Shown: positions 31,449 through 42,796, counted from the stretch's first letter. The stretch: 64,000 bases of DNA from Deinococcus humi (GCF_014201875.1 NZ_JACHFL010000001.1:62001-126000); one strand, 5' to 3'. Numbers and translations: made by a program. The notes: generated from the letters alone by a model not told the origin.

Positions 31449-32966
31449 CTATCCAGTGGCCATGGACGAGTGAACCCTGAGGGGAAAGACCCCTGTGAAG
31501 AGCCGGGGCCACGCTAGATGCGCTGCGCCCACCTCCAGCGCCAGCCCACTGTCCGCAAAATGCCGCTCCCACAGGGCCTTGATCTGCGGTGTCATGAGTT
31601 CGCGCAGCTGGGTTTCCGCCACGGTACGCGCCTCGCCCAGATCGAAGGGGCTGGGGTTGTCCAGGAAATCGCGGACCTCCGCACGGGCGAACGCCTGATA
31701 CAGCGCGTCATCCACCATCCGTGCAAACAGCGCCTCGGCGTGGGCTGCAGGGTCCATTACGTGCGCCATGAGTTTGCCGAAGGCGATGGCCGTCCCCAGC
31801 GTGTTGCCCGCCGTGTTCCACGCGCTGAACCCCGCGAGTCTGTTCAGCGGCAGCCCCTGGATCAGCGCCCACAGCCGCCGCTCGGCCCCGTTGGGGTAGG
31901 CGATGTCGGCCAGCGAGACTGTCTGCCCGGCTTCCAGAGCCTCCTGCAACGTGTCCACGAAGGCAGGGAGGTGACGGTGCGGCGTGTCCACCGTGGCGAA
32001 GTCCGGCTGCCGGTTCGCCTGGCGGGTGCCGGGGGTATTGACCGCCAGGACGAAGTCGGCCTCGGCAGGGGTGTCGGCCAGCACGCAACCCGCTGCCCGC
32101 AGGTGGGCCCGCACCAGTTCCCCGGCAGGACGGTCCTCGTAGATCAGCTCCGCGCCCGCACCGCCCAGGCCGCTGTAACGCACCCAGACCCGCGCCGCCT
32201 GCGGAGCCAGTGCCCGGGCCAGCAGCGCGCAGGGCACCTCGTCGGCACCCGGATAGATGTCCAGGCGTGACCACACGCCCAGTTCGTCTGCGCGTGCCTC
32301 CAGCATTCGGCGGTCAAAGGCGGCCAGACCGTACGGGGTGGTGTCGTCCAGCGTCAGGCACAGGTGGGTCAGGACACCCTCGGAGAGCAGGTCCAGCGCG
32401 GCCAGATGCAGAGCGCGGTTGCGTTCACGGGTGCCCGTCCAGTCGGCCAGAATCTCGGGGGGCAACGCGGCGCGGGCCGTCTCCAGCGCCCCGGCCTCCG
32501 CATCGCCGTGACGGGCGTGGCGGTCAAAGGCTGAGCTGTAGGCCCGCAATTCTCGCCCCCACTGGCCGTAGTATGGTTTTTCCTCGTGCGGATCGTTGTC
32601 GTGGGCCACCCGCACGATTACCCCGAAGGCGAGGATCTGAAGCCCCGGCACCTGCCGTTTGACCTCCCGCAACACAGCGAGCCGCCCCAGCGCCGTCTCC
32701 AGTGGGTCCGACACCCGCCTGGCCGGGATCATGCCGCCCAGACACAGGGTTTCCAGACAGACGATCACGATGTCCGCCTGGCCTGCCTCCTGCAACAGCC
32801 AGTCTCTTAGTAAAGCTGTGTTTCCCGGTGTGAAGAATGCTGGCAGTGCCCCCTCTGGTGGCACCCGCACGGTCGCCCCGGTCATGACGGCGAGTTGCGC
32901 AGGCAATTCCAGCGTCTGCGGGCGGGTATCGGGGGGGATCAGCAGAACGCGGGCAGAGGACGGCAT
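31449..32966 (-). CDS. DUF4127 family protein
   Basis: A 505-residue protein that matches the DUF4127 pattern: the PPDTRPQT opening near residue 11, a CLETLCLGGMIPARR segment near 70-84, a TLDDTTPYG segment near 205 and an AYPNGAERR segment near 350. The family is uncharacterised; its conserved acidic and histidine residues hint at an enzyme. The ATG follows TACGCT on the minus strand (32974-32979) by 7 bases. Confidence 0.8.
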   Translation of the reverse strand: MPSSARVLLIPPDTRPQTLELPAQLAVMTGATVRVPPEGALPAFFTPGNTALLRDWLLQEAGQADIVIVCLETLCLGGMIPARRVSDPLETALGRLAVLREVKRQVPGLQILAFGVIVRVAHDNDPHEEKPYYGQWGRELRAYSSAFDRHARHGDAEAGALETARAALPPEILADWTGTRERNRALHLAALDLLSEGVLTHLCLTLDDTTPYGLAAFDRRMLEARADELGVWSRLDIYPGADEVPCALLARALAPQAARVWVRYSGLGGAGAELIYEDRPAGELVRAHLRAAGCVLADTPAEADFVLAVNTPGTRQANRQPDFATVDTPHRHLPAFVDTLQEALEAGQTVSLADIAYPNGAERRLWALIQGLPLNRLAGFSAWNTAGNTLGTAIAFGKLMAHVMDPAAHAEALFARMVDDALYQAFARAEVRDFLDNPSPFDLGEARTVAETQLRELMTPQIKALWERHFADSGLALEVGAAHLAWPRLFTGVFPLRVHSSMATG

Positions 32967-32973
32967 CGGTTTC

Positions 32974-32979
32974 AGCGTA
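32974..32979 (-). promoter_or_regulatory. -10 element of the DUF4127 gene
   Basis: TACGCT on the minus strand, 7 bases before the ATG at 32966. The same hexamer precedes trpB. Confidence 0.5.
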
Positions 32980-33064
32980 TTACAGGCAGGGGTTGGGGGC
33001 CGCAGGCTCTAGGCGGGCGAGCCGCGATCCTGTCACCCTTGAGAAAGCGAAACGCTCCCCCGCT

Positions 33065-33934
33065 TCAGGCCGAGCGACGTCTGAACAGGCGCCCAAGGGC
33101 CGCGAAAGCCCCCAGCAGCAGCACCCCACCCTTCTTGAGCAGCAACAGGCCCCCCGCCAGCAGGCCCACCTTCTTGGCGGCCGCCACACCCAGCAAACCG
33201 GCAACGCCGTAGGTGGCCAGGCGATCTGTACCCTCCGTGTAATCCTCGTAGCGGTGACCCGAAGTGAAGCTGACCTGTTGCAAGACGCGCTGCATGTCGC
33301 CCTTGACCTGCGGCAACTGATCCATTCCAGCCACGGCGTTCAGCTCCAGGACGCTGTCACGGCCCAACACGCGCACGGCGTAGTTCAGGGTATGCTCGCC
33401 GCCCTCTGCGGTCTCGTCCGGCCCGTGAAAGGCCAGTTCCTTGGCCCAGTACATCTTGTGGGTGCCGGCCTCGTAATGGGGCGCGTCGGCCCAGCCGATC
33501 AGGTCCACCGTGCCGTACCCTGCCTGTTCACGCTCGGCATTGGCGGCGGCTGTGTCCCGCTGAAGATCGTGCATGATCCGGTCGTAATTGGTCCTGGCGG
33601 CGTCCTTGTCGGTCACATGGCCGTCCAGCGACTCGGTGATGACCACCCCCCAGCCCTCCTGCGTATCTGGATCCAGCCCGGCCGGAACGATCATGCCCAC
33701 CACGTCCTCGGCAGAGCCCGGCGGGTTGCCCCACAGATCCACGATCACCCGCCCCGCATCGGTGCGGTCCAGAAAACGCAGATCGCTCCCGGTGTCGAGG
33801 CTGACCTTGCCGTTCAGCAGCGGCACGACACCGCTCCTGTAGTGCAGGAGTGCGTCGGGTGAGGGCGTGGCGGCCACAGTGTGGCCGAGAAGGAGCAGCA
33901 GGCCCAGAGGCAGAGCTGAGTGTAATTTCATCAC
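33065..33934 (-). CDS. DUF2167 family membrane-associated protein
   Basis: A 289-residue protein with a signal peptide (hydrophobic core about residues 9-21), an extracytoplasmic domain typical of DUF2167 (DLWGNPPGSAEDVVGMIVPAG and a GWADAPHYEAGTHKMYWAKEL segment near 147-167), and a C-terminal membrane segment followed by basic residues. Function unknown. The GTG at 33934 lies 6 bases after TAAAGT (33941-33946, minus); the adjacent ATG at 33931 is 9 bases away. CTCACT/AGTGAG arms at 33938-33943 and 33949-33954 flank this promoter. Confidence 0.8.
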   Translation of the reverse strand: MMKLHSALPLGLLLLLGHTVAATPSPDALLHYRSGVVPLLNGKVSLDTGSDLRFLDRTDAGRVIVDLWGNPPGSAEDVVGMIVPAGLDPDTQEGWGVVITESLDGHVTDKDAARTNYDRIMHDLQRDTAAANAEREQAGYGTVDLIGWADAPHYEAGTHKMYWAKELAFHGPDETAEGGEHTLNYAVRVLGRDSVLELNAVAGMDQLPQVKGDMQRVLQQVSFTSGHRYEDYTEGTDRLATYGVAGLLGVAAAKKVGLLAGGLLLLKKGGVLLLGAFAALGRLFRRRSA

Positions 33935-34009
33935 TCTCTCACTTTAGGAGTGAGGGGATCCGGGTGGGTGCAGAGTTGCGGTGGCCCCCGCCGGGGGTAG
34001 TGCCCGGGG

Positions 34010-35797
34010 TCACCCCGACATCAGCGTCAGCCAGGATTCTGGATGGAGAGGCGCAGCCTCCACCACGCGGTTGCGGCCCTGGCGCTTGGCGCTGTACAGG
34101 GCCTCGTCGGCGGCGCGCACCAGGGCGGCAGGCGTGGACAGTGGGGCGGCGTATTCGGCCACCCCCAGCGACACCGTGAGCTACCCCAGTGAGATGCCCG
34201 CGTGCGTCAGTGACCAGCCCGCGATCTCGGCGCGCAGCCGTTCGGCCAGGGCACTGGCCACCGCCAGATCGTGGCCGGGCAGCAGCAGCGAGAACTCCTC
34301 GCCGCCGGGCCGGGCGGGCGTGCTGCCCGGCGGGGCCATGTCGCGCAGCGCGGCGCTCAGGCGCACCAGGGCGGCGTCGCCGGCGTCATGGCCGAAGGTG
34401 TCGTTCAGGCGCTTGAAGTGGTCCACGTCCAGCACAATCAGGGATAGTGGCTCACCGCTGGCGGAGGCGTGGGCCGTCTGCGCGGCAAGTTCGTCTTCCA
34501 GGCGGCGGCGGTTGAACAGCCCGGTCAGCGGATCGCGGATCGACTGCTGGAGCAGGCGATCTTGCAGGCGCAGTCCGGCCAGGGCCAGCGACACCTGCCG
34601 GACAATGCCAGGCAGCAGGAGGCGCAGGTCTGCGGAGACTTCAGTCCCCTCCACGGCGGAACGCAGCCGCAAGATGCCCAGCGTCTCCCCGTGCGAGAAC
34701 AGCGGCACGCAGGTATAAGTGCCGCCCGGCCCGCCCAGGCACGCCGGGGCCAGTCGTTCCGTTCCTGGCGAGATCACCTCGCCCCGGCGCAGTGCCCAGC
34801 AGCTGTCCGGTGGGGTGGTCGAGCCTATTTCACCGCCCCAGATGGCGAGTGGCAGCAGCTGGTTGCGCGAGGCGTTGTGGTGCACCAGGGTGCCGCGCGT
34901 GCCTGGCAGCAGTTCCGGTAGGGCGCGTTCCAGAATGCGCGCGCCCTCTTCCAGGCTGCGGGCCGCCTGCATCCAGTCACCGAATTCGCCTAGACGGGCC
35001 ATCCAGTCGTTGCGGGACGCCAGTCCATCTGCGTGCGCGCGTGACTGCTGCCGGGCCAGCGCCAGCGCTCCGCTCATGTGGTTGAAAGCACCGGCCAGTT
35101 GCTGGATCTCCGCTGAGCCGCGCTGTTCGACATGCACCCCCGCCTCTCCCACCGACAGGCGGCGTGCCGCGACGGTGAAGCGCCCGAAACTGCTGGAGAG
35201 CTGGTAGGCGCTGAACAGCGTGGCCAGCAGGCTAGTGAACAGCGCCACACCGCCCACACCGACAAGGGTCAGGCGCAGGCGGCGCAACTGCGCAGAGGCC
35301 ACCGCTTCCAGCGACTGCAGGTCCCGGGTCTGTTCGGCGCTGGGAGCGCTGACCTCGGCGCGGATGCTGTCGAGAATCCTCTTGCCCTGGCCCGTCTTGA
35401 CCAGCGCGGCGGCGGCGGCGCTGTCCCGCCGGGCCAGGAGTTCGGGCGCGGCCACCTCGCTCTGCCAGCGGCCAACCAGCATCCGGATGCGGCCCGCGGC
35501 CTCAGCGCTGCTGTCCCGCTCCAGCGCGGCCAGTTCCTGTGGCAGGGCCGCCTGGGCCGCGTTGTACGGCTCCAGAAAGCGGGGCTCCCCGGTGATCACA
35601 TACCCGCGCAAGCCGGTTTCAAGGTCCACCACATGCTGCATGACCTTTGCCACCGAGACAAGCCGGGCACGGGTCTGGGCGGCCCGCTCGCTGGCCTGAA
35701 CACGGGCATCGAGCGTGGACGAGAGGAGCAGGAAAGCCGCCACCAGCAGCACCCAGAAGGGCAACTGGGAGAGCAGGAGCAGGCGGCGAAGATTCAT
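34010..35797 (-). pseudogene. Diguanylate cyclase (CHASE3/HAMP/GAF/GGDEF) interrupted by an in-frame TAG
   Basis: Reading from the ATG at 35797, the protein has a membrane helix (about 5-28), a CHASE3-like periplasmic region with the VVDLETGLRGYVITGE motif, a second helix near 175-200, a HAMP-like linker, a GAF-like region (about 260-385) and a GGDEF domain with the active-site GGEEF. At 34181-34183 a TAG falls inside the GGDEF domain. The same frame continues for 56 codons to a TGA at 34010-34012 and encodes the missing end: SLGVAEY, then ADEALYSAKRQGRNRV, the expected GGDEF C-terminus. The gene is therefore probably inactivated by one base change, unless the amber is read through or is a sequencing error. 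TACAGT (35808-35813, minus) is the likely -10. Confidence 0.85.
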
Positions 35798-35801
35798 GGC
35801 T

Positions 35802-35849
35802 GCGCCCACTGTAAGAGCCCCATACGGCCGGGCTTTCTACAGTGGGCGC
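35802..35849. repeat. 12-bp inverted repeat between trpA and the GGDEF gene
   Basis: GCGCCCACTGTA (35802-35813) and TACAGTGGGCGC (35838-35849) are perfect complements with 24 bases between them; an inner AGCCC/GGGCT pair extends the stem. On the minus strand the distal arm contains the TACAGT -10 of the GGDEF gene. It lies upstream of trpA's end region, so it may also stop upstream transcription. Confidence 0.6.
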
Positions 35850-35859
35850 GGATTCAGGT

Positions 35860-36656
35860 TCAGCGCACGCAGCCGTCGGCCAGCGTGTTTGTCAGTGTGG
35901 GCACGTCCCGCCCCTCGCGCACGGCGTTGATAAAGGCGCTGCCCACCACCACGCCGTCGGCCAATGCTGCCACCTCGTGGGCGGTCTGGGCGTCCTTGAC
36001 GCCAAAGCCCACGGCAATCGGAACGTCGGTATGCTGCCGGGCCAGGGCCAGCATGGCGGGCACTTCGCTCAGCGCCGTCCCCTCGCGCGCACCGGTCACG
36101 CCAGTCACACTGACGGCGTACACGAAGCCCGTGCAGGCCTGCGCCACTAGTCGGATGCGCTCCGGCGTGCTGGTGGGCGCGATCAGAAAGGTAACGGCCA
36201 GCCCGTACTCAGCGGCCAGATCGGCGATCTCGATGTCCTGATCGGGGGGCAGATCGGGGAGGATGAGGCCGTCCACCCCGGCCTCCTGCGCCAGCCGCAT
36301 GAACTCGCGCGGGCCGACGGCGTAGATGGGATTGACGTAGGTCATGATCACGATGGGCTTGTCGTGACGGGTTCGCAGTACGCGCACCAGCTCAATCGTG
36401 CCGCGCGTGCTGGTGCCGCCCGCCAGCGCCTGCTCGCTGGCCTGCTGGATGGTGGGGCCGTCGCCCAGCGGATCGCTGTAGGGCAGCCCCACCTCCAGCA
36501 GGTCAGCGCGGGCCAGCAGCTCGTCGGCCAGTGCGGGGAATTCGGCAGTAGACGGATACCCGGCGGTCATGAAGGGAATGAAGGCGGCGCGGCCTTCCGA
36601 TCTGGCCTTCTCGAAGGCGGCCCGGATGCGGGCCACACCCCTGGACTCCACAGCGG

Positions 36657-36660
<4 letters not shown>
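35860..36660 (-). CDS. trpA: Tryptophan synthase alpha chain
   Basis: A 266-residue TIM-barrel lyase that cleaves indole-3-glycerol phosphate. The catalytic Glu lies in [11 protein letters not shown] and the catalytic Asp in [10 protein letters not shown]; a mobile loop and the GFGVKDA phosphate-binding segment follow. The ATG overlaps the trpB stop by 4 bases, the usual trpBA arrangement. No other trp genes are nearby. Confidence 0.95.
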
Positions 36661-37919
<1,259 letters not shown>

Positions 37920-37925
37920 GGTCCC

Positions 37926-37931
37926 AGCGTA
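37926..37931 (-). promoter_or_regulatory. -10 element of trpBA
   Basis: TACGCT on the minus strand, 6 bases before the trpB ATG. Confidence 0.5.
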
Positions 37932-37958
37932 GGATTCTGTCGACCAGCCGTGGAGGGG

Positions 37959-37983
37959 AAACTTAGACAACCTGTCTAAGTTT
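37959..37983. promoter_or_regulatory. Perfect 25-bp A/T-rich palindrome upstream of trpBA, likely operator
   Basis: AAACTTAGACA and TGTCTAAGTTT arms (11 bp each) surround a 3-base centre. The dyad lies 28-52 bases upstream of the trpB -10, near the expected -35, and stands out in GC-rich DNA. It follows the gluQRS stop by only a few bases, so a terminator role is possible, but an A/T-rich stem without a T-run argues for a protein-binding site. Confidence 0.6.
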
Positions 37984-37990
37984 GTGACAA

Positions 37991-38905
37991 CTATTTCATT
38001 GAGTGAAAATGCCCAGTCTCGCGCCACAGCGGGATCAACTCTGCCGCCGTAATCTCGTCTGGGACAGCGATAAAGGACGGTTCATTCAGGCTCCGCGCCA
38101 GTTCGGAGAGGACCCTTCCCGGCGATTGCCCGGCTTCGCGCAGCGCCATCACAGGGGGTGCACCGTCCCGCTTGGCCAGACGCTCGCCCCGGAAATCGGT
38201 CATCAGGGGAACATGCAGGTAACGGGGCGTCGGGAATCCCAGCGCCCTCTGCAAGGCCACCTGACGCGGCGTGGCCATCCACAGGTCCGCGCCGCGCACG
38301 ATGTCGGTCACGCCCATCGCGGCGTCGTCCACCACCACCGCGAGGTGATAGGCGAAGACGCCGTCGTTGCGCCGCAGAACGAAGTCCCCCACCTCTGAGG
38401 CGAGCGACTGGCACAGGGTGGTCCCCGTCAGCTCGTCGGAAACGCAGACCGTCCTTTCCGGCACGCGCCAGCGCCGGGCGGCTGGACGGTTCAGGTCACT
38501 GCCAGCCAAGACACTGCCGTCGCGGCAGAGGCCCGGATAGACCGCCTCCTCCCCATGCGGCGCCCCGGCGCTGTCCTGAATGGCAGCGGCAATCTCCTTG
38601 CGGGTACAGGTGCAGGGATAGGTGTCCAGACGGCCCAGGGCCTCGGCGTACAGGGGCAGCCGCTCCGATTGCAGGTATTCCGCGTCCCAGTCCAGCCCCA
38701 GCCATTCCAGATCACGGTGGGTGGCATCGTAGGCCCACCCCCGGACTCGCCCGGTGTCCAGATCCTCGAAACGCAGCAGGTGACGGCCCCCGTGCGCGCG
38801 CGAATGCAGCCACGCCAGCAGCGCTGTGCGGGCGTTGCCCAGGTGCATGGCCCCGGTCGGGCTGGGGGCGAAACGGCCCACCGGCGGCCCCTCCAAGGCG
38901 TTCAT
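37991..38905 (-). CDS. gluQRS: Glutamyl-Q tRNA(Asp) synthetase
   Basis: A 304-residue paralogue of the catalytic half of glutamyl-tRNA synthetase, lacking the anticodon-binding domain; it attaches Glu to queuosine of tRNA-Asp. The HIGH motif is HLGN (after [11 protein letters not shown]), zinc ligands appear as CTCTRKE with a later C, and LAKRDG replaces KMSKS. The ATG at 38905 lies 7 bases after TAGCCT (38913-38918, minus); a longer frame upstream is not real. Confidence 0.9.
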   Translation of the reverse strand: MNALEGPPVGRFAPSPTGAMHLGNARTALLAWLHSRAHGGRHLLRFEDLDTGRVRGWAYDATHRDLEWLGLDWDAEYLQSERLPLYAEALGRLDTYPCTCTRKEIAAAIQDSAGAPHGEEAVYPGLCRDGSVLAGSDLNRPAARRWRVPERTVCVSDELTGTTLCQSLASEVGDFVLRRNDGVFAYHLAVVVDDAAMGVTDIVRGADLWMATPRQVALQRALGFPTPRYLHVPLMTDFRGERLAKRDGAPPVMALREAGQSPGRVLSELARSLNEPSFIAVPDEITAAELIPLWRETGHFHSMK

Positions 38906-38912
38906 GGGGAGA

Positions 38913-38918
38913 AGGCTA
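38913..38918 (-). promoter_or_regulatory. -10 element of gluQRS
   Basis: TAGCCT on the minus strand, 7 bases before the start. It is divergent from the TSUP promoter about 35 bases away. Confidence 0.5.
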
Positions 38919-38949
38919 GCAGGATTATCGGCGGCACCCCAGCAACTGC

Positions 38950-38955
38950 TACAGT
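38950..38955 (+). promoter_or_regulatory. -10 element of the TSUP transporter
   Basis: TACAGT, 8 bases before the GTG at 38964. Confidence 0.45.
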
Positions 38956-38963
38956 CCAGAACC

Positions 38964-39716
38964 GTGCCCGGTCCCGAAGTCCTCCTGTACGGTCTGCCCC
39001 TGGCCTTTGTGGCCGGATTCATCGACGCGGTGGCGGGTGGCGGCGGTACCATCACGCTGCCGACGCTGTTTTTCATGGGCCTGTCCCCGGCGCAGGTGGT
39101 GGCGACCAACAAGTTGCTGGCCATCTTCGGCTCGGCCAGTTCCACTTTCCAGTACTGGCGCAGGGGGCATGTGGAACTGGCGCTGATCGTGCGCCTCCTG
39201 CCACCGGCTCTAATCGGCAGCGCCTTTGGCGCGTATCTTGTGCATTTCGTCAACCCGGACGCCTTCCGCACCGTGATCGGCGTGGTGATCCTGGGGGTGG
39301 GCGCATTGGTGCTGGTCAACAAGCGTTTTGGCCTGGAAGACCGTTACCCCGGCCTGACCGCTCGCACACTGGCCCTGACGCTGCCCGGCGCGTTCATCAT
39401 CGGCATCTATGATGGCTTCCTCGGCCCCGGCACTGGCACATTTCTGATGTTCATGTTCGCGCTGGCGGGCTTCAACCTGGTGGGCGCGAGCGGCAATGCC
39501 CGGACCATCAATCTTGCCACCAATCTGGGCGCGTTCATCTTCTTCCTGATCGGCGGCAAGATGGTTTTCTGGATCGGTCTGCCGATGGGCGTCGCCAACG
39601 CCCTGGGGGCCACACTCGGGGCGCGGATGGCGATGCTGCGCGGCAGCGCCTTCGTCAAGTGGATTTACGGGGGCATCGTGCTGGTGGTGGCGGCGCGGCT
39701 GTTTCTGGGAGGCTAG
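38964..39716 (+). CDS. TSUP family (TauE/SafE) transporter
   Basis: A 250-residue membrane protein with about eight predicted helices and the two TSUP repeats, each starting with a Gly/Asp-rich signature ([17 protein letters not shown] near residue 20 and [16 protein letters not shown] near 155). The family exports or imports organosulfur or organic anions such as sulfite or sulfoacetate. Substrate unknown. GTG 38964 is chosen from the promoter; the ATG at 38826 lies inside gluQRS. Confidence 0.9.
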   Translation: MPGPEVLLYGLPLAFVAGFIDAVAGGGGTITLPTLFFMGLSPAQVVATNKLLAIFGSASSTFQYWRRGHVELALIVRLLPPALIGSAFGAYLVHFVNPDAFRTVIGVVILGVGALVLVNKRFGLEDRYPGLTARTLALTLPGAFIIGIYDGFLGPGTGTFLMFMFALAGFNLVGASGNARTINLATNLGAFIFFLIGGKMVFWIGLPMGVANALGATLGARMAMLRGSAFVKWIYGGIVLVVAARLFLGG

Positions 39717-39823
39717 AGGGGCGGGTCCAAGGGAGGCAGGCTCTACCAGCATCAACGTTCCGTAAATGCTCAACCGTGCCATTGAACGTTCTTTGCGGGT
39801 ATGAGCCGCGCCAGAATGCACAC

Positions 39824-40411
39824 ATGACAGACGCCACTATTACCCCCACCAGCCAGATCCCGTCACCCGAATCCACGGGGCCGCAGCAGGCCATCCTGGC
39901 GGGCGGCTGCTTCTGGTGCACCGAGGCCGTGATGCAGCAGGTGCGCGGCGTGCAGAAGATCGAGAGCGGTTACATCGGCGGCCACACGCCCCACCCCGAT
40001 TACCGCAGCGTGTGCAGCGGAGAGACCGGCCACGCCGAGGCCGTGCGCGTGACCTTCGATCCGCAGCAGGTCAGTTACAAGGATCTGCTGGGCCTGTTCT
40101 TCGCCACCCACGACCCGACCTCTCTGAACCGCCAGGGCGCGGACATCGGCACCCAGTACCGCAGTGCCGTCTTTCCCGTGACGCCTGAGCAGGAGCGCGA
40201 GACCCGCGAGGTCATGGCCGATCTGGACGCACAGGGCGTGTTTGACCGGCCCATCGTAACCAGCATCGAACCGGCCACCGAATTCCATGTCGCCGAGGAC
40301 TACCACCAGAACTATTACGCGGACAACTCGCGCCAGCCCTACTGCGTGGCCGTGATCGCGCCCAAGGTGGCCAAGCTGCGTAAGGAATACGCCGAGAAGC
40401 TGAATGCCTGA
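39824..40411 (+). CDS. msrA: Peptide-methionine (S)-S-oxide reductase
   Basis: A 195-residue enzyme that repairs oxidised methionine. The active-site GCFWCTEA lies near residue 27, GYIGGH and GHAEAV follow, and HQNYY near the C-terminus completes the family pattern. The ATG at 39824 is 6 bases after CAGAAT (39812-39817), a weaker leaderless -10. A terminator follows. Confidence 0.94.
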   Translation: MTDATITPTSQIPSPESTGPQQAILAGGCFWCTEAVMQQVRGVQKIESGYIGGHTPHPDYRSVCSGETGHAEAVRVTFDPQQVSYKDLLGLFFATHDPTSLNRQGADIGTQYRSAVFPVTPEQERETREVMADLDAQGVFDRPIVTSIEPATEFHVAEDYHQNYYADNSRQPYCVAVIAPKVAKLRKEYAEKLNA

Positions 40412-40441
40412 GCGGTAGCCTGAGGCACGTAGAAATCTGGA

Positions 40442-40476
40442 GGCTGGGACACGGAGTAGGGTGTCTCAGCCCTTTT
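40442..40476 (+). terminator. Intrinsic terminator of msrA
   Basis: An 11-bp stem with one mismatch (40442-40452 with 40461-40471) is followed by C and TTTT. Confidence 0.8.
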
Positions 40477-40522
40477 GCCGTCTTTGTCCCAGGCCGGGGC
40501 ATCCACCCCTCTCCCCCTCTCC

Positions 40523-40528
40523 TACAAT
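40523..40528 (+). promoter_or_regulatory. -10 element of the prenyltransferase-crtD unit
   Basis: TACAAT, 10 bases before the ATG at 40539 and 4 bases before an in-frame GTG at 40533. Confidence 0.45.
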
Positions 40529-40538
40529 GCGGGTGCGA

Positions 40539-41429
40539 ATGCGAGCGCGCGTCCTGACCACATCCAGCACCCTGCCCCTGCGCCGACTGCTGGTCGTGTC
40601 GCGCCCCGCACTGTGGATCAACACGGTGGGCACGCTGGTCACCGGCGTGTGGCTGACAGGGCGGTTGTACACCCTGGACCCCGGCGTGCTGGCGCTGCTG
40701 CTATATCTAACCCTCCCGTTCAACCTGCTGATCTACGGCCTGAATGACCTCTCGGACCGTGAGGAAGACGCCCGCAGTTCCCGCAAGGGCGGCTGGCAGG
40801 GCGCGCGGCTGAGCGTGGCCGAGGGCAGACCTCTGCTCGCCATGACGCTGGCAATCAACCTGCCCGCGCTGGCGCTCCTCGGGGTCATGCTGCCGCCCGC
40901 TGCTTCCGCGTTGCTGGCCCTCTCTGCCGTCCTGTTTGCGGCCTACAGCCTGCCACCGCTGCGCCTGAAGGGCCGCCCTTTCCTGGACGGCCTGAGCAAC
41001 GTGGCGTACGCCCTGCCGCTGGCGCTGCCCGCTCTGGCGCTGGACACCCCTGTGCCGTGGTGGCCGTTGCTGGCGCTGATGGCGTACTCGGTGGGCAAGC
41101 ACGCCTTCGACGCCGCGCAGGACATCCCAGCGGACCGCGAGGCGGGCACGCGCACAGTGGCGACGGTGCTGGGCGTGCGCGGAACAGCGGCGTATGCGCT
41201 GGCGTGGTTCGCGGTGGCCGGGGCGCTGCTGCTGCCGGTGTCGCTGCTGACCGCCGCCGCGCTGTGGCTCACCTGCGGCGGCATGGCGCTGGCCCTCCTG
41301 CGTGACCCCACGCCGGGGCGGGCGACTGCGCTTTACCCGCTGAGCATTGTGACCCCGTGGATCGTGGGCGCGGTGGCGGGCGTGAGACTGGTTTATCTGC
41401 TGGCGCGCGGGCTGTGGACCGGCCTCTGA
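40539..41429 (+). CDS. UbiA-family prenyltransferase, lycopene elongase-like
   Basis: A 296-residue membrane prenyltransferase with about eight helices. The first Asp-rich motif [12 protein letters not shown] is followed by a SRKGGWQGA stretch, which resembles the NDxxDxxxDxxNPRKGG motif of lycopene elongases (LyeJ/CrtEb); the second motif is [16 protein letters not shown]. It overlaps a CrtD-type desaturase gene, an arrangement also known from C50 carotenoid clusters of haloarchaea. The product is unknown, since deinoxanthin is C40. Start 40539 (ATG) or 40533 (GTG). Confidence 0.8.
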   Translation: MRARVLTTSSTLPLRRLLVVSRPALWINTVGTLVTGVWLTGRLYTLDPGVLALLLYLTLPFNLLIYGLNDLSDREEDARSSRKGGWQGARLSVAEGRPLLAMTLAINLPALALLGVMLPPAASALLALSAVLFAAYSLPPLRLKGRPFLDGLSNVAYALPLALPALALDTPVPWWPLLALMAYSVGKHAFDAAQDIPADREAGTRTVATVLGVRGTAAYALAWFAVAGALLLPVSLLTAAALWLTCGGMALALLRDPTPGRATALYPLSIVTPWIVGAVAGVRLVYLLARGLWTGL

Positions 41430-42778
41430 AGGCCACGCTCGACGTCGGCATCCTGGGCGGCGGGCTGGCCGGACTGGCGCTGGCAGCCCTGCTGGCAGGC
41501 CGGGGCCAGCGCGTCACCGTCTACGAACGGGACCGCGCGGGCGGCAAGCTGCGCCGGGAGAGGGTAGGTGACCTGGATTTCGACACCGGCCCCAGTCTGT
41601 TCACGTTCCCAGATGTATGGAGAACGTATCTGCGGCGGCTGGGCGAGGTCGATCCGCTGCATCTGGAGCCGTTGGCGGGCGGCCTGGGAATTCACCACAC
41701 GCCCTACGGCGCCGTGCCGCTGCCAGTACCACCGGATCATGGATTGCACGCCGCCTGGGAAAGCTACCGTGCCAGGGTTCAGCCCCTGGCACCGCACATC
41801 GTTCCGCTGCTGACCACACCCCCCTGGCTGACTGATCCGGCCTTTCTGCGGGCCAGCCGGGCGCTGTTCGCGGTGACTGGCCCCCACCCCACCACCGAGG
41901 GCTGGATTCACGCCCGCCGATTTCCACGCGTGCTGGCCCACGCCATCCGCACGCACGCCCTGAACGCGGGCCTCTCCCCTGCCGATGCCCCGGCGCTCTA
42001 TGCCCTGATTCCGGCGCTGGTGGGGGCGGAAGTGTACCGGCCCGCCGGGGGAATGGGTACATTGCTGGACGCGCTGCTGGGCTTCTCGACCGCTCGCGGC
42101 GTGACGGTTCGGGAAGGCCAGGAAGTGCTGAGGCTGGAAGACACCACAATCAGGCTAGGCGGCGGAGAAACGGTCCGGCACGATCTCCTGGTCAGCGCGA
42201 TCGATCCCTATCGACTGGCAGGGTTGCGAGGTCTGCGGGTCACCTCGCCCCCGTCCAGACGCACAGTGAGTGGGCTGGCGATCTACGCAGCCCTCCCCGA
42301 ACCCGCACCACTCCCGGTCACTTCCGTCATCCCGCCGTCGAACTTCCAGACCTTTCGCGCCGCCCTGCGCGCCGGAGCCCTGCCGCCCGATACGCTGGCG
42401 CTGGTCCACGCCGAGAACCGCAAGCTGGCGGTGCTGCTCACCACTCCCGCCACTGCCCGCCCCCTGGAACTGGACCATCCCTGGGTGCGCGCCCAGCTGG
42501 GACGGGTAGAACGGGTTCTGGGGGTGCCGGGGCTGCTGGCCACCGCCACGGACTTCCTGGCGCTGACCCCCGAACATTACGCGGCAGGTGGGCACCCTGG
42601 CGGGGCGATTTACGGCGCGGCCCTGCCCTTCTGGCGCGGTGGCCCACTCCACCCGCAGCCCTACCGCCTGACACCTCAGCTGTGGCAGGTCGGCACAGGC
42701 GTCCACCCCGGCGGCGGCATCCCAGCGATTCTGGGGGGAGCATTAATGGTCGATCGACTGCTGACCCAGCACCGTTGA
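41414..42778 (+). CDS. crtD: Carotenoid 3,4-desaturase (CrtD-like), phytoene desaturase family
   Basis: A 454-residue FAD-dependent desaturase. The FAD site [17 protein letters not shown] is near residues 15-32, followed by [21 protein letters not shown] typical of CrtI/CrtD enzymes, and a C-terminal [11 protein letters not shown] motif. In Deinococcus, CrtD works in late deinoxanthin synthesis. The GTG at 41414 overlaps the prenyltransferase by 16 bases; translation is coupled. A CTG at 41426 is an alternative. Confidence 0.85.
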   Translation: MDRPLKATLDVGILGGGLAGLALAALLAGRGQRVTVYERDRAGGKLRRERVGDLDFDTGPSLFTFPDVWRTYLRRLGEVDPLHLEPLAGGLGIHHTPYGAVPLPVPPDHGLHAAWESYRARVQPLAPHIVPLLTTPPWLTDPAFLRASRALFAVTGPHPTTEGWIHARRFPRVLAHAIRTHALNAGLSPADAPALYALIPALVGAEVYRPAGGMGTLLDALLGFSTARGVTVREGQEVLRLEDTTIRLGGGETVRHDLLVSAIDPYRLAGLRGLRVTSPPSRRTVSGLAIYAALPEPAPLPVTSVIPPSNFQTFRAALRAGALPPDTLALVHAENRKLAVLLTTPATARPLELDHPWVRAQLGRVERVLGVPGLLATATDFLALTPEHYAAGGHPGGAIYGAALPFWRGGPLHPQPYRLTPQLWQVGTGVHPGGGIPAILGGALMVDRLLTQHR

Positions 42779-42796
42779 CAGATGGACCAACGACGT

